A DNA stretch of 64,000 nt from Aspidiotus rigidus (taxonomy: Eukaryota > Arthropoda > Insecta > Hemiptera > Diaspididae): positions 26,303,501 to 26,367,500 of the forward strand of contig JAVHKY010000003.1 of NCBI GenBank assembly GCA_035079385.1, in the 5' to 3' direction. The position numbers were made by a program, and so were the translations under genes. Below the pieces are notes generated by a model. That model had not been told where the DNA came from. It saw only the letters and a list, made by a program, of their open reading frames with translations, and did no database searches. Of the stretch, positions 57,201 through 64,000 are shown one piece after another; positions within the stretch are counted from its first letter, which is position 1, and every line of letters begins with the position of its first letter.

Positions 57201-57303
57201 TTGATAGTAATTCATCTTTTTGTTTCCTTACGGTTAATCATTTTGAAATAATAGTATTGAGAGAATAATCCAATACCTGCTTTTATTTGGCTTTTCTGTT
57301 TCT

Positions 57304-57907
57304 TGCTGCTTTTTTCACATGTCGCAGTCGATCTATAGAGATGTGCGAGAACAGGGATTGCAAGTTACTTATAACGACCGTAACGATCGGACCATTAAGG
57401 AATTTACCTATGCAATTGCGGCGTCAACATTCGTCCCAGATGTCGATGTGAGGGACGGATCAACATGCTGAAAGACGCTTACCCGGCTGTCCTGCTTCCC
57501 GTTTTGCGATACTTTGACGTGTACCGCCACGAGGACGCCGAAGAGCCACCCACCCGAGGTATGCTGTTAAGCTGTAGAATCTCTACGAAGCTGCGAGAAC
57601 CAAGTCCCACAGAACTAATAATGCCTCGAAGGGTTGGCATAATCGATACAGCCTAGTTGTGGAAAAACACCATCCCGATTTGTTTTCAGCGCTTCCAGAA
57701 TTTAAAAAAGAGCAAAGTTGTACCGAAACATGTCTTGCCGAGCTATCTCTAGGTAAGCGCGTGAAAACTGCTCCGAAACGCAAATGGACTGAACTACAAG
57801 AACGCATACAAGAACTAGCAGAGCAGCATGGTACCTACAAGGATGAAGGTAGAGTCATGGACTATTTAAGAACTGTAGGACGTGATATCAGACTATCTAG
57901 AACATGA
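57304..57907 (+). pseudogene. FLYWCH/MULE transposase relic, C-terminal half
   Basis: Begins CCFFHMSQSIYRDVREQG, continues through TIKEFTYAIAASTFVPDVDV, then after a frameshift MLKDAYPAVLLPVLRYFD, then an Arg-rich segment and NLYEAARTKSHRTNNASKGW with HNRYSLVVEKHHPDLFSAL and a C-terminal coiled region to the stop at 57905. The last 97 codons are open in one frame, except that the Trp expected before NLYEA is a TAG (57571-57573). It overlaps the MULE relic at 31846-32875 for about 50 residues (SIYR.V.E.GL, FAxxPxPDV-like), then carries the part that copy lacks. A second, independent copy of the same gene family. Confidence 0.75.
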
Positions 57908-57928
57908 ATTTAAATTTTCACTTATAAT

Positions 57929-58372
57929 CAGAGCGTGGATTTTTCGGCAATATTACGGTTCAAATTCGGCGACAAGAACTCTATTTTCGGCATTATTCGG
58001 CAAAATTGAAAAAGCACTCGAATCAAAGGAAAAATGATAGAAATTGATAATGAATGATATTATATTTTTTTAAAAATGGGAACAAAATTCATTTAATCTA
58101 AGAATTTAGTATTGTACATTACAACTAGATGTTTTTCTGCATTTTCATGTTTAAAAAAACGGCGACGATCGCTCAAAATCATTTTATATTCGCTGAAAAA
58201 ACGCTCTAGGCAATTTACCTCAGTTTCAGCATTTATTCCACTTTCGCCATTTTTCGGCAAAATAAAATTTTTTTCGTAGCTCCCTTACCCTATGAAACGA
58301 GCTCCTATTTGATTTTAAAGGATATGCCCATTACAGGAACAATTCGGCAGATGCCGAGGAATCCACGCTCTG
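57929..58372. mobile_element. hAT-type MITE with perfect 8-bp target duplication
   Basis: Inverted ends begin CAGAGCGTGGATTTTTCGGC and, inverted from the right, CAGAGCGTGGATTCCTCGGC. CTTATAAT flanks both sides exactly (57921-57928 and 58373-58380). The interior is non-coding with repeated TTCGGCA words. Confidence 0.9.
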
Positions 58373-58395
58373 CTTATAATGTTCACAAAAATTTC

Positions 58396-58490
58396 ATTCG
58401 GGGGTAATGGCTTTCGGGATTTTGGTATTCGGGGAAATGTCCATTCGGGTATTTTGTTCTTCGAGGAGAGGGTATTCGGGAAAACGGATT
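58396..58490. repeat. Short TTCGGG-word repeat
   Basis: About six ATTCGGG/TTTCGGG words with GGGGAAATGTCC. A similar piece is at 32876-32940. Confidence 0.5.
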
Positions 58491-61185
58491 AGGGAGAATG
58501 TCTAGGAACCGCCTTCCCACCCTTTGTGCATCAGTTAGCGTGAGAAGTGAGAATTCTAGTAAGTTAAAATGATCTGACAAGAATTTCTACCAAAAATGGG
58601 CTTGTTTGGAATTTGAATACTTTGGTAACTGCTGCCCATCCATTTAATTTGATATATTAAAACGTCTGTGGATCGGAAACGGAACAACCCTAAAAGCGTA
58701 AGTGTTACAGACGTTTTATAACAAGCTAAGAATATAATTTTCGACAGGGATCCTCTCTCGATTATGACAAGTATTTGTACCTCCAAAGATGATCATAATA
58801 TCAGAGAAACCGCAGTAGGGGTGTACCTCGTACACCATAAACGTATAACTTTTTTATTATGCAACGAAATTCATTACTCACATTGAAAAAATTTAAGTCG
58901 AACGAGATGATAATTGCTCATGAAGGACGTCCGCGGATAGGAGAATAGGCCGTATTCATTTTATTCAGTCTACTGGGTGACGTTTATCAAATCGATTCAA
59001 TGCTAATCGCCGTTACTTTCTCGCGTCAAATTTTATAATTTGATTATCCTTTATATAATAGACGGTAGGTGCATCAGATCAGGAAAATGTTGATGCTACT
59101 GTCGGCTACTTTGGAACAATGTATTTTTTATCTTACAAAACTCCGCCGGTAGCTGAACAGAAGAGAGAAAAAAAATAATAGAACACGAATGTCACATCGA
59201 ACGTAATATCATCGTAAAGGAGACATCTAATACAGAAGGAAAAAGCCGACACAATTCAAAATATGTTGACCGTCTTCTTTTTGATAAAAAGCGCTACCGT
59301 GAGAATTCGTGTCGTCGGACCAACGGTCACATTTTTATTGAATCAAAAAATCTTCCAAGATTTGTTTTGCTTATTCGATGGAAAGAATACACATAGGAGG
59401 GTGGAAAAAAGACGAGAGAGAAAATAAGTCTTCCAACGTTTCTCGCGCGCTGTATTATTGTATGCTGTATATTATACGAAATCTTCTTCAGGGACAGACG
59501 ATTTAAACGTAAATTATAGTTTATCTGCGCGCCGTAAGAGACTTTTCATAGATTATTTGTATCCACCAGCGCTCGATTTTGGATAAAATCATAGGGTTAT
59601 GGATGGTGGAACCCTCGGAACAGACGTGTAAGCCACGTATATACTCGTATACGTACACGTTCGCGAGTTTTTTTTTTCTGTATAATATAAAAGCTGGTAT
59701 TAAATTTCCTCTGTGTGAGAAAACGCCTCTCGAGGCTGAGAAAATCAGGAATTAGAAGAGGAAGATTTATGAAGAAGAACGAGCATCAGGTTTTTCGTAC
59801 CGTACATAAATTGACTGGGTGGTATTATTCCGTATTATTTTTTTTTAACAAGGCGCGTCAACTTTCTCGCTAACAAATCCCTTCGCGAGTGCAATTCACG
59901 AAAAGTTACACGCAAAACTGATTCTACCATATAATTCGATCTTGTTACGTACAAATTATCGCTGCATATGCATTTTTATACTGTTTAAATGTTTGTCTAG
60001 CGTGCTTTCGTGCTCTCTGGTTTCGAAAAAGTAACGAGCATTTTACACGCCAATGATAGACTGTACCTGTATTATAATGGTGTCTACATTGAATACGAAT
60101 AAAAGTTTACCTGTCAACGATATCGTAAGAAGAATCGCGTGTTAGCATTTTTTTTTTTCACATTCGTCGAACGCGTACGTATAATTTTCAAAAGTTCAAC
60201 GTCGTGTTTCTTCGGTCTTTAGTAGGGGCGAGAAAGAGACACATGCTAATTTTAAAACAATGTTCGAATTTGTAACCGTATCTGGTGTCTAGAGATATTC
60301 TTACTTGTGATGTGTCACAAATATAAACGCATGCACGTGCAGAATTGAAGTCGCACTCCTTTTTCCAGCCCTCTTGAGATAATCGTGAATTACATGCTAC
60401 GTACATTCCTACACATTCATATTATGCTCATTGACAAGCAATAACGACATCGACAATAACACCGTTTGGTTTTGTACACAGTACATCAGTGGGTAAGATG
60501 ACCATGATCTGAATTTTGAACACAATGGAAACGCAAGGAAAAATTCCTTTAATTATATCGTTCGACACGTCGCCAATCGGCGTCTTTACAAATGAATAAT
60601 ATGTAAACACTCTTGTCATTGGGTGTCAACGAAACCTACATCTTTTGTATGTCCGTTGTAACCTATTATGTCCGCAATTATGAGGTAGTAAAGTGTAGGA
60701 TTATAAATGTTGATCACTCGGTGCACATAATTTTTCTTATCAAGTGGTTTAGTAAATATAATGATGGAAATCAACAATGTAATTGCTCGTGTTGTAACTT
60801 ATTTCAAGAACTTGCGCGAACTGTTTGTTTACCTGGCAGAATTTCATCGAGCTCCCAGTGAAGAGGTTCTAAGTAGTCATGTTGTAGAAGGAAAAGCAAC
60901 CATTTTAACTTTCTGATCTCCAGAAAGGCCATAGCCTCAAACCTTATTTAGTCAAGATCCCTTCGCGTTTTCCTTGTTCTCGCGGAAAGTTCAGTTCTGT
61001 CCCATTTCGAATTTGGAAGTAAAACGTATTGAATCAATTTGCTCCTGAATTTTATGGTAGTTGTATATATATTCAAGAGGAGTATACTCGGATGAGCACA
61101 AAGAACTTTACAAAGTCACAGCCGCCGAGCGAGAGGAAAGATTGAACTAGCGAGTCATCAAAATGTGATCATTCTCGTAGACTAA
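58491..61185. other. Non-coding DNA, no gene recognised
   Basis: Unique-looking AT-rich sequence with no recognisable domain, array or transposon end. Confidence 0.45.
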
Positions 61186-61376
61186 TTCAATCAATCCCTC
61201 GTCAGGAATATACCTGTTTAAAATGGTGACGTATTTGCTATTCCGATGTCGAATAATTTCAATGTTTTCGAGGGCCATGTGTTCGAAGTACGAATTCCGG
61301 CCCTATGGAGGAGGATTTTAGAGACCCCTCTTTGAACCGTGACCACTTTCGATTAAATGATCGGTGGAGGTAGGAC
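61186..61376 (-). pseudogene. Penelope-like element C-terminal tail relic
   Basis: Minus strand reads DHLIESGHGSKRG near 61365, then after a frame break RNSYFEHMALENIEIIRHRN, SKYVTILNRYIPDEGLIELV. This parallels the tail of the relic at 8866-9306 (ADHLINSGH..., GNSYRKRIALEHVEIMRRLN). Only the extreme C-terminus remains. Confidence 0.6.
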
Positions 61377-61424
61377 CCCATTAAGCTTTTTTGCGCTCTA
61401 GGCTATTTTTTCCCGCCCTTACCT

Positions 61425-61610
61425 TCAACGCCTTTTTAAGACTATTTTTCAAAAAAATCACATTTTTGGCCATAAATCGCTAACCGTTCGAGATACAATG
61501 AAAAGCTCAACGGATTTGGATTCAGGGCGTCGAGACGCATCTACTGGACACCTTAAACGCCTTTTTTAGACCATTTTTCAAAAAAGTCACACATTTTTGC
61601 CCATAAATCA
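61425..61610. repeat. Two diverged copies of a 60-base block
   Basis: AACGCCTTTTT.AGAC.ATTTT, TCAAAAAA.TCACA and TTTTGGCCATAAATC occur at 61428-61480 and again (TTTTTGCCCATAAATC) at 61555-61608. Confidence 0.75.
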
Positions 61611-61824
61611 CGTTTGAGAAGAGACCGGCATAGCAAAATCACATTAAAAAAAATTATTCTCACTCGACTCCTCGCCCACCTTTATATCTGTACTGTATGA
61701 ATGTATTGAAAAAGGGGTTTTCAATTGTACAAATCTACTTTATTAGTTGCTTATACAAGAGTACTTTCGGGTGTTATCCCATCATCAGTTGTGTCGCAAC
61801 TGGAGAACAAGGCCTTAACCATGA

Positions 61825-63858
61825 GTGGAAGCCCAAACAAAACAGATCAAGAAGAAGCTTGCCGAACTGACCCGGAAGAAAGAAGAAAGAAAGGAAGAGA
61901 CAGCGAGAGTTGAGCACAAATTTGCTCCCAGAACCGAGAACCTATCAAGCGTCACCTTCACAGAAGAAGAAAGAAGATTGCTGGACAAAGGCATCAAGTA
62001 CGTGCAGCCAGAGAGGCTGAACCAGTGTAGGCTTGAAAGCATGGCCATTAGCTCCGAACAAGTAATCCAAACCATGGAACACGACGTGAGACCAGAAGCC
62101 CGGACTAAAATTGGGAAAGTGCTATTGGACATCAAAGAGGATATGTGCCAAACCTATGACAGAACGCAAGTAATGCAGAGGAAGGTCACAAATCTAAAAA
62201 AGGAGATCCGACAGAACAACCTGATTTTGACAAAGGCGGACAAGGGCAGCACGGTAGTGGTAATGGAGAAGGAGGGCTACACCCAAAAAGTGGAGTCGTA
62301 CATCGCAGTTAATGGATACCAAGAGCTGGCAAGGGAGCCAACACGGAAATACCAAAACGACCTGAAAGCTGTGTTGAAACGGAACAATGTACCCGGCAAT
62401 GGAAGGACGCTTGAGATGAACCCGGTTGCAAGGGGCTTGTAAAACTCCACAAAGCGAACCGTCCGATGAGACCCCCTGGTCAACAGCATTCAATCACCAT
62501 GCTACAAGATAGCAAAGATCGTAGCCACATTCCTGAAAGAAAACTACCAGTTTGCACCCAGACGAAGTGTCAAAAACAACGGAGAGCTGATTGAGCAGCT
62601 GGACAAGTTGGAAATTAGGAGTAACGACAAGCTGCTATCCTTTGATGTGACTAATATGTTTGGTACGATACCAAAGGAGGAACTTCTCACTCTGCTCAAA
62701 AACAACAGATACCATGGGAACCTCGATGAGTCGAAGTACGCCAACATAGTGGAGGAGATCTTGAGCCAGAATTACTGGCGCTTCAATAACAGGTTCTACA
62801 GTCAGGAAAGGGGACTTGCGATGGGATCACCGCTGTCACCAATACTGGCGGAGATATTCATGAATGATATGGAAAACAAGATATTGAAGGGCAGCAAGTT
62901 CAGAAACTCGATCAAACACTGGGCCAGATATGTAGATGATATCCTAATTGTGTGGTCAGGCACTGATAGACAGGTGGATCTATTCCTTTCAGAAATGAAC
63001 GCGATGAATGAGAGCGTCAAAGTCACAGTAGAAAAAGGCAATGAGACCATCAACTATTTGGACCTTACACTCACAATGGAGAACAATAGGATAGAATACA
63101 AAATATACAGGAAGCCGACGCATACTGACACCATCATCCCAAATGACTCGTACCACCACCCCAGGCACAAGATAGCTGCAATCCAGAACTACTGCTATCG
63201 GGCAATTTCTATCCTCAAGAACAACGAAGAGAAGCGGAAAGAGATCGAGATAGTAAAGCAGATCGCAGAAGCCAATGGCTACCGCAGATGTGTGGTGGAG
63301 GGAGTCTTTGGGAAAATGGAAACAAAGAAAGGAACCCATGATAGCATAGTGAGAAAGTACTCCGGATCGATACCATATATAGGAAAGTACACAAACAAGG
63401 TGATAAAGGCGTTCAATGGCTACGATGTGAATGTTGGTATCCAGAATAACCAACCCATGGTGAAGAGAATCAGCAATGACCAGACTGAACAAAAGGACAA
63501 GGAAAGCTGGAGCGGGGTGTACAAGCTCAGTTATGAACAGTGCGAGGGGATCTGTATCGGTGAGACTGGGAGAAAGTTTGAGATCAGGAGAAAGGAGCAC
63601 AAAACGTCGAGGAAGAAAGAAGATGGCAAGTCACTGTTTGGGAAACACTGTAACGAGGAAAACCACGATGGAGAGGGAATATTTGAAGTCATACACGTAG
63701 AGAATCGCACAAAGAGAAGAAAACTCTGGGAACAAATGGAGATTGCAAAAGCCAAGAGGAAGAAAGCCTGCCTATTGAACAATGTAATCACATTTGACAG
63801 CGAAAAATTATTCGGCCTGGTGATTGGACGGGAGAAGAAGAACAGAACCCACCAATGA
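61825..63858 (+). pseudogene. Penelope-like element pol: reverse transcriptase and GIY-YIG endonuclease
   Basis: About 678 codons broken twice: a frame change in AGGGGCTTGT (near 62433), where the first frame stops at 62440-62442, and an extra C in the five-C run 62472-62476 restoring it. N-terminal Lys/Glu-rich segment, then LTKADKGSTVVVMEKEGY (62224), KLHKANRPMRP, motif A SFDVTNMFGTIP (62638), GLAMGSPLSPILAEIFM, catalytic YVDD (62929-62940), and the thumb (YLDLTLTMENNRIEYKIYRK). The GIY-YIG domain follows: GVY (63514-63522) and CIG (63552-63560; the usual Tyr is Cys), then RKFEIRRKEHK and a C-terminal helix. No N-terminal Met is certain; a stop lies just upstream at 61822. Apart from the two indels it is well preserved, the youngest-looking autonomous element here. 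Confidence 0.9.
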
Positions 63859-64000
63859 GACGGCAGGAATCCAGGTAGCCAATAGAAACGCAGCATTCAG
63901 AACAATAGATTGAACCAATCACAAAACAGTATGTTTTAGGCAATAAGAACACAATGTCATATTATTGTAAGAATAAGTTTCTAAGAAGTGAACCAATCAC
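63859..64000 (+). other. Downstream flank of the Penelope-like element, runs off the window
   Basis: Contains TGAACCAATCAC twice (63912-63923 and 63989-64000), so a terminal or tandem repeat may begin here. The window ends before it can be resolved. Confidence 0.4.

Noticed and set aside
62989..63600. Minus-strand 203-residue frame
   Set aside because: Shadow of the Penelope pol on the plus strand.

Overview
This window looks like AT-rich nuclear DNA from an arthropod, most likely an insect; I cannot name the order from sequence alone. Every protein-coding trace I recognise is a decayed transposable element: an R1-like LINE, two or three other LINE pieces, Penelope-like elements, two halves of FLYWCH/MULE transposase genes, and a trace of a Maverick/Polinton-type packaging ATPase. 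These sit in long stretches of non-coding DNA where I find no host exon.

Layout. 1-4.2 kb: no recognisable gene. 4.2-8.8 kb: a 5'-truncated R1-like LINE bounded by a 15-bp target-site duplication and split inside its reverse transcriptase by a 2.2 kb nest of a minisatellite-bearing element. 8.8-10.6 kb: Penelope and LINE relics and a hAT-type MITE. 13.6-14.5 kb: jockey-like relic. 15.5-16.5 kb: a MITE / 66-bp array / MITE composite. 20.5-24.1 kb: foldback and hAT MITEs and diverged copies of the minisatellite element. 24.6-31.4 kb: tandem and dispersed duplications, TAAA microsatellites and a piggyBac-type MITE. 31.8-32.9 kb: N-terminal two thirds of a MULE gene. 34.9-38.4 kb: minus-strand jockey-like LINE broken by a block of the minisatellite element that includes one complete copy. 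38.7-40.5 kb: tandem repeat with a dated insertion. 45-48.7 kb: repeats, foldbacks and a TIR element. 54.7-58.4 kb: long inverted repeat, two hAT MITEs, the viral-type ATPase relic and the C-terminal half of a second MULE gene. 61.2-64 kb: a Penelope tail on the minus strand followed by a nearly full Penelope pol on the plus strand.

The most interesting object is the 45-bp-minisatellite element. A complete copy lies at 37507-38077. It starts with a perfect 6-bp hairpin, carries an 18-bp subterminal inverted repeat, a GC-rich tract and a 45-bp satellite, and ends with a stem-loop. Every resolvable insertion is into a run of four or more T. This architecture matches non-autonomous Helentron (HINE/DINE-1-like) elements, which is an inference. 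Each 45-bp unit carries its own T-run, and copies have inserted into these with the repeat register kept exactly, so the family appears to build its own landing sites.
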